Shown here piece by piece: positions 25,909 to 37,048 of a DNA stretch of 64,000 bases. The notes under the pieces were generated by a model. That model searched no databases and was not told where the DNA came from. It worked only from the letters and a program-made list of their open reading frames with translations. The first letter of the stretch is position 1. The number at the start of each line of letters is the position of its first letter. The position numbers and the translations under genes are program-made. Origin of the DNA: Pseudomonadota bacterium (GTDB lineage Bacteria; Pseudomonadota; Alphaproteobacteria; Sphingomonadales; Sphingomonadaceae); assembly GCA_023394965.1 (NCBI GenBank), contig JAEWZX010000034.1, positions 14,064 to 78,063 of the forward strand. The letters run 5' to 3'.

Positions 25909-27924
25909 CTATCCCGAGCTTTGCATCCGTCCGAACAGAGTGGGAAAGAGGCCGACCGAACGGGTCTTGCCTATCGCTTCGGCAACTGCCGGTGGAATGG
26001 AAATCTCTGCCGCATGGGCTTGGCCCTCGTTCAGGCCGATTGCCACTACGTAGCTGCCGGGATCGATCACAAAGCTGCCATTGCTTTCGAAACGGCCGAG
26101 CTGGTTTCCACCGAGTTCGAAAATCAGGCGGCGGTTCTCGCCAGGAAGCAGCGATATGCGCTGGAAGTCGGCCAGTTCGAACCGCCCGAGCCCGCGGTTA
26201 TCGGGCCGCTTCAGATACAGCTGGACCGTCTCCAGCCCCTCTCGCTCGCCATTGTTGTGCAACACGCAGCTGGCCACGACGCGGTCGTGGCTCAACTCGA
26301 TAGTGTGGTCGTCCAGTGCGAATTGCGAAAAGCCAAGCCCGTGGCCAAGGGAAAGACTTGGTCGGCCCTTGTCGAGCAGAGCGATAGGCAGGCGGCCACA
26401 TGGTGCGAAGGCGCCAGTCAGCACCCGTGCAATCGCATGTCCCGACGCGCTGCCCAAGTCACCGGCGTGGAGGACACAAGGCAGCTTCTCGCCGCAGACA
26501 TCGGGATCGGTGGGGCGTGAACCGAGTGTAACCAGCACTACATTACGATTTGCCGCGTAGAGCGCGTCGATCAAAGCCTGCGCAGCCTCGCCGAGTTCCC
26601 CCGATTCCCCCAGTACTGCCACAACGGTTCGTGAACGGCGAGCTGCTTCGCTCGCCATGCCGATTGCCATTCTGTCGGCGTTGATCAGCTTGCAGTTTTG
26701 CCCTTCACGCAGCGCGAGCCCCGGCGCGTATTTGTAATGGAAACCCAGTGCATCGAGGCCTTCGGTCAGGCTGGTCCCCTCCCGACCGTCTCCTGTGCAA
26801 AGCGACCGGTCGCTTGCAGCAAGGCCGACTACCAGAGTGTCTCGGGAACATATATCCAGCGGCAGAAGCGCTTGTTTATTGCGCAGGAGGACAATCGAAT
26901 GCAGTGCGGCATCCAGCGCGACGGCCCGTGCATCCTCGGAAGAGGGTGCGGGCGATGCATGGGTGTCGGGGGCATGGGTGCGAAACAGGCCGAGATCATA
27001 TTTCGCCCCGATCACCCTGCGGACAGCGTCATCGATCTGCAGCGGTGTAACACGGCCATCTTTCAGGGCTGCCATGACCGTTTCTAGCGAAAGGCCCATG
27101 AACAGGGCTGGACATTTTTCCTGCCCTGCGGCGCGGGCGATATCGGTCCATTCTGCAAGGTCTATGCCGTCATATCCACCCGGCCCGCCGATTGAAAAGG
27201 CCGGGCTGTCGGAGCTGCCGCCAATGTCAATGGCATCCTGCGTCGCAGGGTCGAGAGCCACGCTGGCGGGCGGCGATTCGCGCAGAACGCCAGCCACCAG
27301 ACGGAATTTATCGGCCAGAGCTGTCTGCGTCCGGCGTGTGGTCCACGAAGGATCGTCCACCCGCAGACAGGCCAGCAAATTACCGTCCCCGCCGTCTTTG
27401 CCCTCAAAGCCGCGCACGCTGGCAGCGGCAAGCGTGCGGGCCAGGAACTCCGATATGCCCCAGGTCCGGGTGATGTCCCGATCGCCAGAAAGATGGCTTA
27501 GCAGGACATCCGGGGCCAGCAGCCAGTTCTTTCCCGCCTCGCGCGCTTCTGCGGCGAGGATCGCTGAGGTTCTTTCCACGATTCGGGATTCCCAGCTTGC
27601 TGCCAGCGCGAACAGACTGGGCATGACGACGGCAGTCCCGCGCGTGACTTCGTTGCCGAATAGCAGCGGTATACTAAGGCGCGTTTCTTCGACCGTAATT
27701 CGTTTCAGCGTGGCGATTTCTGCCTGTGAAATTTCGCCCACTATTCCGCCCAAATGGCCACGTTTCAGCTGATCGCGGATATGCCGGATATCGCTGCTAT
27801 CGGCAGATGATGGGGCGGGGCGCAGCACGAGTTGACCGACCTTCTCCTCCATCGACATGATGTCGAGCAGGTCTTCGACGAAACGTTCGCGCTCCGCGGA
27901 GTGGTTGGGTGGGCGGCTGGCCAT
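25909..27924 (-). CDS. GH3-fold protein lacking the usual active site (possible pseudoenzyme)
   Basis: 671 residues with no signal peptide. It aligns along its length with bacterial GH3 beta-glucosidases: SMEEKVGQL (24-32), LSIPLLFGNEV (83-93), the post-catalytic QIDDAVRRVIGAKYDLGLF, the second domain with SIVLLRNKQALLPLD and GHGLGFS, and an FnIII-like C-terminus. The motifs that do the chemistry are missing: the RWGR loop is replaced by GDRDITRTWG, the KHF dyad by LACLRVD (184-190), and the region to the nucleophile is about 40 residues instead of 79 in the neighbouring GH3. An Asp225 in VALDP might align with the nucleophile but lacks its Trp or His partner. It could be a cytoplasmic sugar-binding or regulatory relic. 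Confidence 0.8.
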   Translation of the reverse strand: MASRPPNHSAERERFVEDLLDIMSMEEKVGQLVLRPAPSSADSSDIRHIRDQLKRGHLGGIVGEISQAEIATLKRITVEETRLSIPLLFGNEVTRGTAVVMPSLFALAASWESRIVERTSAILAAEAREAGKNWLLAPDVLLSHLSGDRDITRTWGISEFLARTLAAASVRGFEGKDGGDGNLLACLRVDDPSWTTRRTQTALADKFRLVAGVLRESPPASVALDPATQDAIDIGGSSDSPAFSIGGPGGYDGIDLAEWTDIARAAGQEKCPALFMGLSLETVMAALKDGRVTPLQIDDAVRRVIGAKYDLGLFRTHAPDTHASPAPSSEDARAVALDAALHSIVLLRNKQALLPLDICSRDTLVVGLAASDRSLCTGDGREGTSLTEGLDALGFHYKYAPGLALREGQNCKLINADRMAIGMASEAARRSRTVVAVLGESGELGEAAQALIDALYAANRNVVLVTLGSRPTDPDVCGEKLPCVLHAGDLGSASGHAIARVLTGAFAPCGRLPIALLDKGRPSLSLGHGLGFSQFALDDHTIELSHDRVVASCVLHNNGEREGLETVQLYLKRPDNRGLGRFELADFQRISLLPGENRRLIFELGGNQLGRFESNGSFVIDPGSYVVAIGLNEGQAHAAEISIPPAVAEAIGKTRSVGLFPTLFGRMQSSG

Positions 27925-28024
27925 TGCCCCGGGCTGTCGGGCACAATGGTAAAGATCAGGTTTGCATTGGCAGATTTCGATATGGCGCAGGCCGACTTGG
28001 GGGTATGTGCCTAGAGTGATTTAC

Positions 28025-28040
28025 AGATATAAAAATATCT
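28025..28040. promoter_or_regulatory. Palindrome upstream of the methionine-cycle operon
   Basis: AGATAT-AAAA-ATATCT is a perfect inverted repeat 16 bases before the ATG of the ArsR-type regulator, followed by another TATATC half-site. AT-rich palindromes of this size are typical for ArsR-family operators, so autoregulation is likely. Confidence 0.55.
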
Positions 28041-28056
28041 TTATATCCATCCTCCA

Positions 28057-29028
28057 ATGCGAACCGAAACCATCTTCAGGGCTCTTGCCGACCCCACACG
28101 CCTCAGGATCATGCGCCTGCTGGGGTCGATGGAACTTGCCGTAGGCGAAGTGGCCCAGGTGCTGGGGCAGAGCCAGCCGCGCGTGTCGCGCCATATCGGA
28201 ATTTTGTGCGATGCCGGCCTTGCGGAACGCCGCCGTGAAGGAAGCTGGGTTTTCCTGCGTGCCTGCGCCAACACCAGCGATGCCCCGCCGCTCAGTACCG
28301 CGATTGCTGATCTGTTGGCCCAGGCGGAGGCGATTGATATTCAGTTTGCAGAGGAATGCGATCAGGATCGGCGTCGGCTTGCGGAAATTCGCGAGCACCG
28401 GGAAAACGAGGCGCAGGCCTATTTTTCCGATCATGCACATGACTGGGATGAACTGCGCCGTCTCCATTCTTCGGATGAAGCCGTGGAGAAGGCATTGGCT
28501 CAGGCGTTGGGCAACGAGCCACTTGGCCGCCTGCTCGACATCGGTACGGGCACTGGTCGCATGGCGGAACTGTTCGCGGAACGGGCCGAACGGATCGTGG
28601 CGCTGGACAAGAGCCTTGCGATGTTGCGAGTGGCGCGGGCCAAATTGCATCATTTCCCAACCGAGCGGGTGGAACTGGTTCAGGGCGATTTCGGTTCACT
28701 GCCCTTCAGCGCGGCGAGTTTCGATACCGTATTGTTCCATCAGGTCCTGCATTTCGCGCAGGTGCCCGGTTCGGTGCTGGCGGAAGCCGCACGGGTCACA
28801 CGGCCAGAAGGCCGTATCGCGATCGTCGATTTCGCCGCGCACCAGCGCGAAGAGCTTCGTGACCGGCATGCCCATGCACGCCTCGGCTTTGAAGACCGGC
28901 AGATGCGCGAATTGCTGGATGAAGCAGGGTTCGATCCGGTTGATCCCATCGCGCTGGAAGATGGCGAGCTTGTAGTGAAAATCTGGATTGCGCAGCGGCG
29001 CAGCGAAAGCAGGAAGGCAGCATCGTGA
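28057..29028 (+). CDS. ArsR-family regulator fused to a SAM-dependent methyltransferase domain (SahR-like)
   Basis: 323 residues. Residues 5-65 are an ArsR winged helix (FRALADPTRLRIMRLLG, then QSQPRVSRHIGIL). After a helical linker, 150-310 is a class I methyltransferase fold with DIGTGTGRMAEL (161-172), VALDKS and VELVQGDFGSLPF. No metal-binding Cys pair of classical ArsR is seen. ArsR proteins with such a domain include SahR, which senses S-adenosylhomocysteine and controls the methionine cycle; the downstream metF and metH genes make this role likely. Its TGA overlaps the metF GTG. Confidence 0.85.
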   Translation: MRTETIFRALADPTRLRIMRLLGSMELAVGEVAQVLGQSQPRVSRHIGILCDAGLAERRREGSWVFLRACANTSDAPPLSTAIADLLAQAEAIDIQFAEECDQDRRRLAEIREHRENEAQAYFSDHAHDWDELRRLHSSDEAVEKALAQALGNEPLGRLLDIGTGTGRMAELFAERAERIVALDKSLAMLRVARAKLHHFPTERVELVQGDFGSLPFSAASFDTVLFHQVLHFAQVPGSVLAEAARVTRPEGRIAIVDFAAHQREELRDRHAHARLGFEDRQMRELLDEAGFDPVDPIALEDGELVVKIWIAQRRSESRKAAS

Positions 29029-29951
29029 GCCCGACCCTTGATCAGATGCGCGAAGCACAGCGCGCGTTGGAAGCCCCGCTTTTCTCCGGTCTGCCCGGCG
29101 ATATCGAGGTGAGCTTCGAGTTCTTCCCGCCCAAGAGCGAAAAGATGGGGGAGACCTTGTGGCAGAGTGTGGAAACGCTCGCGCCCCTGGGGCCGCGATT
29201 CGCCAGTGTCACTTATGGCGCCGGAGGCTCCACACGCGAACGCACGCATCAGCAGGTGGTGCGGATCCAGCACGAAGCAGGTATTCCAGCCGCCGCACAC
29301 CTCACCTGTGTCGAAGCGACGCGTGAGCAGGTAGATGAGGTGGCCCGCCATTACTGGGAAGAAGGCATTCGCCATATCGTCGCCCTGCGCGGCGATCCGC
29401 CCGACGGACAATCGCGTTATTCGGCGCATCCCGGCGGTTATGCCAATGCCGCCGAACTGATCGCAGGCCTGAAGAAGGTGGCCGATTTCGAAATCTCCGT
29501 CGCGGCCTATCCCGAAGTGCACCCGGATTCGTCCGACCGGAAAACCGATCTCGACAATCTGAAGGCGAAATTCGACGCGGGCGCATCGCGGGCCATCACG
29601 CAATTCTTCTTTGAACCCGAATGTTTCTTCGATTTCCGCGATCAGGCAGCTGCTGCCGGGATACAGGGCGAAATTGTGCCTGGTATTATGCCGGTGATGA
29701 GCTTTGCTGCCGTCCAGCGCATGTCCGGGCTTTGCGGCACGGCCATACCGGACTGGATGGAAGGTCTGTTCGAAGGGCTCGACGAGCGTCCGGAAGCACG
29801 CCAGCTCGTCAGCGCTACCATCGCTGCCGAAATGTGCCGCCGCCTTTATGCAGGCGGGGTACGCCAGTTCCATTTCTACACCTTGAACCGCGCCGAGCTG
29901 AGCTATGCGATCTGCCACATGCTCGGCCTGCGTCCGAAGGCCCGACCATGA
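29025..29951 (+). CDS. metF: 5,10-methylenetetrahydrofolate reductase
   Basis: Flavoenzyme making 5-methyl-THF for methionine synthase. 308 residues, a TIM barrel with SFEFFPPKSEKM near residue 28, YGAGGSTRERT, HLTCVEAT, ALRGDPPDG and the C-terminal GVRQFHFYTLNRAEL. The GTG start overlaps the regulator stop (GTGA), and its stop overlaps the next ATG (ATGA), so it is embedded in a coupled operon. Length and motifs are standard. Confidence 0.96.
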   Translation: MSPTLDQMREAQRALEAPLFSGLPGDIEVSFEFFPPKSEKMGETLWQSVETLAPLGPRFASVTYGAGGSTRERTHQQVVRIQHEAGIPAAAHLTCVEATREQVDEVARHYWEEGIRHIVALRGDPPDGQSRYSAHPGGYANAAELIAGLKKVADFEISVAAYPEVHPDSSDRKTDLDNLKAKFDAGASRAITQFFFEPECFFDFRDQAAAAGIQGEIVPGIMPVMSFAAVQRMSGLCGTAIPDWMEGLFEGLDERPEARQLVSATIAAEMCRRLYAGGVRQFHFYTLNRAELSYAICHMLGLRPKARP

Positions 29952-30988
29952 CCAAACGCGAAGAATTCGAAGCCGCCGCCAAGCAGTTCATCCTGATCAA
30001 GGATGGTCCCTACGGCACCGCCATCCAGCGCGCAAAACTTGCGCCGGAAGACTACGCAGGCGATACCGGGCTGGCGGACGACCAGAAGGGCAATAACGAT
30101 CTGGTCAATCTGACCCAGCCGCAGGTGATCCGCACGATCTGCGACAGTTATATCGATGCAGGAGCGCATATCCTGGCAACGAATACCTTCAACGCCAATC
30201 GCATCAGCCAAGCCGATTACGGGGCTGAAGAGCTGGTGCGCGAGATCAATATATCCGCCGCGCGGATCATCCGCGAAGCGATCGATGCGCGCACAGATGG
30301 CGTGCCGCGTTTCGTTGCCGGGGCGGTGGGGCCGACCAACAAGACCCTTTCGCTGTCACCTGACGTGGAAGACCCAGGCTTTCGCGAGGTGACATTCGAC
30401 GAGATCGTCGATGTGTACCGGGAACAATGCGCCGCGCTGGTCGAGGGCGGTGCCGATTTCATCCTGATCGAAACGGTATTCGATACGCTGAACTGCAAGG
30501 CTGCCATCATGGCGGTCAAGCAGCTAGAGCGCGAACTGAACCGCGACATTCCGCTGATGATATCGCTGACGCTGACCGATCTTTCGGGCCGCAATCTGTC
30601 GGGCCATACGGTAGAGGCGTTCTGGTACACGGTGAGCCACGCCAAGCCGCTGACCATCGGCCTCAATTGCAGTTTCGGCGCCGAACAGCTTCGCCCGCAT
30701 GTGCAATTGCTGTCGGACATCGCCGATAGCTGGCTGATGGCCTATCCCAATGCGGGCCTGCCCAACGATCTGGGTGAATATGACGAGATGCCCGAAACGA
30801 CGGCGGCGCTGACGCGGGTCTGGGCCGAAAACGGTCGCATCAATGCGCTGGGCGGCTGCTGCGGATCGACGCCTGCGCATATCGCGGCCATGGCCAAGGC
30901 GGTCGAAGGGCTGGCCCCGCGCAAACGCCCGAGCCGCAATCCCGAAATGCATCTGGCCGGGCTCGAGCCGTTCACGATCGCGGCATGA
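29948..30988 (+). CDS. metH: Methionine synthase, homocysteine-binding half (split MetH)
   Basis: 346 residues equal to module 1 of cobalamin-dependent MetH: a (beta/alpha)8 barrel binding homocysteine through zinc. Zn ligands are Cys241 in GLNCSFGAE and Cys304/305 in GGCCGST. FVAGAVGPTNKTLSLSP and ILIETVFDTLN are MetH-type, separating it from betaine or S-methylmethionine transferases. The ATG at 29948 overlaps the metF stop; a longer reading from 29621 would lie inside metF. The rest of MetH is a separate gene at 31518, after an acetyltransferase gene. Confidence 0.93.
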   Translation: MTKREEFEAAAKQFILIKDGPYGTAIQRAKLAPEDYAGDTGLADDQKGNNDLVNLTQPQVIRTICDSYIDAGAHILATNTFNANRISQADYGAEELVREINISAARIIREAIDARTDGVPRFVAGAVGPTNKTLSLSPDVEDPGFREVTFDEIVDVYREQCAALVEGGADFILIETVFDTLNCKAAIMAVKQLERELNRDIPLMISLTLTDLSGRNLSGHTVEAFWYTVSHAKPLTIGLNCSFGAEQLRPHVQLLSDIADSWLMAYPNAGLPNDLGEYDEMPETTAALTRVWAENGRINALGGCCGSTPAHIAAMAKAVEGLAPRKRPSRNPEMHLAGLEPFTIAA

Positions 30989-31517
30989 CCGGGTTCGACG
31001 TCAGCAAAGTGGTCATCCGGGAGGCCGGGGCAGCGGACGCAGGCCGCCTGTCGCTGGTGGCCGATGCCACGTTTCTGGAAACCTTTGCCGGCATGATCAG
31101 CGGCGAGGCGCTGGTCGCGCATTGCGAGCGCGCACATGCGCCGGATTATCTGCGCCAGTTGCTGGCGGCAGGGGCAAAGGCCTGGCTGGCCGACCTGGAC
31201 GCGGCGCCGATCGGTTATGCGCTGGTCAACCGGCCCGAGCTGGACGCGGCGGAACCCGGCGATATCGAATTGAAGAAGATCTACCTGCTGTCGCGTTTCC
31301 ACGGCAGCGGCATTGCCGGGCGGCTGTTCGAGGCGGCGCTGGCCGGGGCTGCAGGCCACGACCGCCTGCTGCTGGGAGTGAAGCAGGACAACGAGCGGGC
31401 CATCGCTTTCTACAGGAAGCAGGGTTTCGAACAGATCGCCACGCGTCGTTTCGACGTGGGCGGAACCTTTTATGACGACGTCGTGCTGGCGCGCGCACTC
31501 GACCGGACTTTGAGATC

Positions 31518-31521
<4 letters not shown>
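30985..31521 (+). CDS. GNAT-family N-acetyltransferase inserted between the metH halves
   Basis: 178 residues with the GNAT core: the acetyl-CoA loop [18 protein letters not shown] (around 95-112), a beta-bulge before it (ELKKIYLL) and the C-terminal [19 protein letters not shown]. The substrate is unknown. Its ATG overlaps the stop of the first metH gene and its TGA overlaps the ATG of the second (both ATGA), so all three are translated in concert. This place suggests a role tied to methionine or one-carbon metabolism, but that is inference. Confidence 0.88.
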
Positions 31522-34096
<2,575 letters not shown>

Positions 34097-34121
<25 letters not shown>

Positions 34122-35038
34122 GCGCGGTGCCCAAGGGGCGGCTGGTGACGATCGGCGGCAGCCTTCTGTTTGCCGCCTGGCTTGCGCTGGCGCTTGTCGT
34201 CGCCTTCGATACCGAACTTTTGCGCAACCTGTGGTTTCTGCCAGGCATCGGCGTGATCGGTGCGATTATCGCAAACACATCTGGAACCGGTGGGGGCGTA
34301 GTTTTCGTGCCGGTATTCAATGTTCTGCGCGATTGGTCCATCATGGATCTGCAGCCGCTACAAATTGTCGGCGTATCGATGGCAATCCAAAGCTTCGGCA
34401 TGACCATGGGGGCGTTGCGCTGGACCGAGCGGCTCTATCACCAGCCTGAACCTGGCGCTTTGCACGCCCGTGTTGCTCCGCGCGATTTCTTTGCGGTTGC
34501 TCTGGCGGTTCTCGTTCTGTCGCTTCCTGCGATGCTGTTGACGCAAAGGCTGACATCGTTCGACCAGCATGCAGTGCTGCTGGGTTACAAGACGTTCTCG
34601 ATCCTGTTGGGCCTGGCCCTGATAGCTTCCACCTGGACGGTAAATCTGGCGCGCCCGGAGCGCGAAAGGCTGCAGCGGGCGGACCTTGCAGTTCTGCTTC
34701 TGCTAGCCATACCAGGCGGCATCCTGACTGCGCTGTTTTCCGTGGGCGTTGGCGAACTCGTCGCACTTTATCTTTTCATCCGCCACTACCCGGTTCTGCT
34801 CTGTACCGGCGCGGCCTGCCTGATTTCGTCGATCAGCGTGATTGCAGGATCGCTGTGGCACATCGAAGCAGGTACTATCCAATGGGAAGTCGTCCTGCTT
34901 GCGGCACCGGCAGCCGTGGTCGGCGGATTTCTGGCCCGCCCGATAGCTTTGTGGCTGGGCGCACGCCGCCTGAAGACACTCGATGGCGCATGGATTGTCG
35001 CCTCGGCGGCCTATTTGTTGTGGTTGAACAGAATTTGA
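34097..35038 (+). CDS. TauE/SafE-family membrane exporter
   Basis: 313-residue polytopic membrane protein with about eight helices. The [24 protein letters not shown] segment is the family's first conserved repeat (glycine-rich re-entrant turn), and [17 protein letters not shown] in the second half is its counterpart. I place the start at ATG 34097, overlapping the metH end by 25 bases; a GTG at 34127 is an alternative. Family members export sulfite, sulfonates or other small anions. Its position at the end of a methionine operon suggests a sulfur compound, but this is a guess. Confidence 0.85.
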
Positions 35039-35117
35039 TGCAGCTCTGCGATTGACCGAAACCGCCGAATGTCGCAGTGCGGCACGCGTCGGCGGCAGAA
35101 GCGATTCTGCGGCAGGC

Positions 35118-35305
35118 GCGCACGGGAGAGTTCGGATGGCAGCGTCCATCCGGCGCCGAAGGAGCAACCGCCCCGGAAACTCTCAGGCTAAACGGACCGT
35201 GCGCACCATCGGCACTCTGGAAAGCGTCTCCGCTTCGGCGGTGACCACCGAAGGGGTAAGCGCACCCATTAGTGCGTCAGTCTCTCAGGTTTCCCGACAG
35301 AGGGG
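35118..35305 (+). promoter_or_regulatory. Tandem glycine riboswitch (gcvT motif)
   Basis: Two adjacent glycine aptamers in the 323-base gap before gcvT. Aptamer I runs from about 35118 to 35204 with a P1 stem GCGCAC/GTGCGC, the GGGAGAG entry and CGCCGAAGGAGCAACCGCC then GGAAACTCTCAGGC core. Aptamer II runs to about 35305 with CACTCTGGAAAGCG, CACCGAAGGGGTAAGCGC and AGTCTCTCAGG then ACAGAGGG. These are the conserved core sequences of the class. Tandem glycine switches generally turn on gcv operons when glycine is high. Confidence 0.95.
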
Positions 35306-35362
35306 GCATGGGTTTTCAGCGCACCTTTGCGGGGCGCTCCCATGCTTTGCGAAGGACGGGAT

Positions 35363-36538
35363 TTGAGCGACGAAACCGAAGACACGATTGCCGAAACAGA
35401 AGCGCTGCCGCTGGATGCGTGGCATCGCCGAAAGGGCGCGCGGATGGTGCCCTTTGCGGGCTATCACATGCCCATTCAGTTCGAAGGCATCGTTGCCGAA
35501 CATAACTGGACCCGCAGTCAGGCGGGCCTGTTCGATGTAAGCCACATGGGCCAGATCATGGTGACAGGCGAAAAGGCCGCCGAAGAGCTGGAGAAGCTGC
35601 TTCCTGGCGCGATCGCCACGCTGAAGCCGGGCAAGGTGCGCTATTCGCTGTTGCTGGACGAGGATGGCGGCATCCTCGATGATCTCATGGTCACCAATGC
35701 CACTCCCTGGATCGAAGCGGACGAGGAATCTGCCACTGAAGGGCATTGGGGTGAGCCTGCCTATTACCTCGTCGTCAACGGCGCGACCAAGTGGGAAGAC
35801 ATTGGCCATTTGCGCGAATTTATTGATGATGACGTGACGCTCACGCATATGGACGAACACGCGCTGATCGCATTGCAGGGTCCCAATGCGGCCACCGCAC
35901 TCAACCGCGTGATGCGCAATGTCATCGACGACATGGTCTTCATGGAAAGCGTGACGCATGAATTCGGTGAATGGCCGCTCCGTATTACCCGCTCGGGCTA
36001 TACTGGCGAAGACGGTTTCGAAATCTCGGTCCCGGCAGAATTTGCTGAAAGCCTTGCTGATCGCCTGTGTGCGGAAATCGAAGTGCGCCCGATCGGCCTG
36101 GGCGCGCGCGACAGCCTGCGGCTCGAAGCCGGCCTTCCGCTCTATGGCCACGACATCACGACCGAAACCGATCCCGTCTCTGCCGATCTAGGTTTCGCGC
36201 TGACGAAGACGCGCCGCGAACGAGGTGGCTGGATGGGCCACGAAAAGGTCATGGAGGTGCTGGAAAACGGCCCTGCACAAAAGCGCGTCGGCCTTGCCAT
36301 CGAGGGGCGAATGCCTGCTCGTGAAGGTGCGCCGATCTATTCCGGCGACAAGCAGGTTGGCCGGATCACTTCGGGTGGGTTCTCACCCACACTCGAGCGG
36401 CCCATTGCCATGGGTTATGTGGATACAGGGCTTGCTGCCGAGGGAACTGAACTCGAAGTCGAGGTTCGTAATAAGAGATTGCCCGCGAAGGTCGCAAAGC
36501 TGCCCTTCGTCCCACATCGCTATCACAGAGGAAACTGA
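35363..36538 (+). CDS. gcvT: Glycine cleavage system T protein (aminomethyltransferase)
   Basis: 391 residues. It takes the aminomethyl group from lipoyl-GcvH, releasing ammonia and forming methylene-THF. The folate-binding fold shows MVPFAGYHMPIQF, LFDVSHMGQI, TRSGYTGEDGFEIS and LGARDSLRLEAGLPLYG, all GcvT hallmarks. I favour the TTG at 35363, preceded by AAGGACGGGAT; an ATG at 35342 in the same frame is an alternative. The gene lies 57 bases after the glycine riboswitch, so the switch controls it. Confidence 0.94.
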   Translation: MSDETEDTIAETEALPLDAWHRRKGARMVPFAGYHMPIQFEGIVAEHNWTRSQAGLFDVSHMGQIMVTGEKAAEELEKLLPGAIATLKPGKVRYSLLLDEDGGILDDLMVTNATPWIEADEESATEGHWGEPAYYLVVNGATKWEDIGHLREFIDDDVTLTHMDEHALIALQGPNAATALNRVMRNVIDDMVFMESVTHEFGEWPLRITRSGYTGEDGFEISVPAEFAESLADRLCAEIEVRPIGLGARDSLRLEAGLPLYGHDITTETDPVSADLGFALTKTRRERGGWMGHEKVMEVLENGPAQKRVGLAIEGRMPAREGAPIYSGDKQVGRITSGGFSPTLERPIAMGYVDTGLAAEGTELEVEVRNKRLPAKVAKLPFVPHRYHRGN

Positions 36539-36541
36539 CCG

Positions 36542-36913
36542 ATGGCCCGTTACTTCACTGACGAACACGAATGGATAGATGTTGAAGGCGAAACCGCTAC
36601 AGTCGGCATCACCGATTACGCCCAAGGCCAGCTCGGAGATATTGTCTTCGTAGAGTTGCCAGATGTCGGCACGGTCCTGGACAAGGGCAAGGATGCCGCA
36701 GTGGTGGAAAGCGTTAAGGCTGCCAGCGACGTTTACGCACCCATCAGTGGCGAGGTCATGGAAACCAATGCCGCGCTCGAAGACGATCCGGCGCTGGTCA
36801 ATACCTCGCCCGAAGAGGATGGCTGGTTCTTCAAAATGGCCATCGGCGACAAGTCGCAATTCGAAGGTTTGATGGACGAAGCCGGCTACAAGAGCTTCTG
36901 CGACGGGCTCTGA
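36542..36913 (+). CDS. gcvH: Glycine cleavage system H protein (lipoyl carrier)
   Basis: 123 residues, three bases after gcvT. The lipoyl-lysine is Lys59 in [25 protein letters not shown] at the start and GWFFKM near the end are standard. It shuttles the aminomethyl intermediate between the P and T proteins. Confidence 0.97.
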   Translation: MARYFTDEHEWIDVEGETATVGITDYAQGQLGDIVFVELPDVGTVLDKGKDAAVVESVKAASDVYAPISGEVMETNAALEDDPALVNTSPEEDGWFFKMAIGDKSQFEGLMDEAGYKSFCDGL

Positions 36914-37048
36914 TCACCCTACCCTCCTGCGTCTGGGAAAGGCCATGGGTGAGCAAATGAACGAAGGCCCAACCCCACTTCGATTGAGACCGCTTCGCAG
37001 CCCAAGCCTCGCTCCCTTCTCTCGCGGGAACGGAGAACTGGAGTAAAA

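Noticed and set aside
29621..29947. Extension of the first metH gene into metF
   Set aside because: Out-of-frame overlap with metF; the ATG at 29948 gives the normal MetH start.
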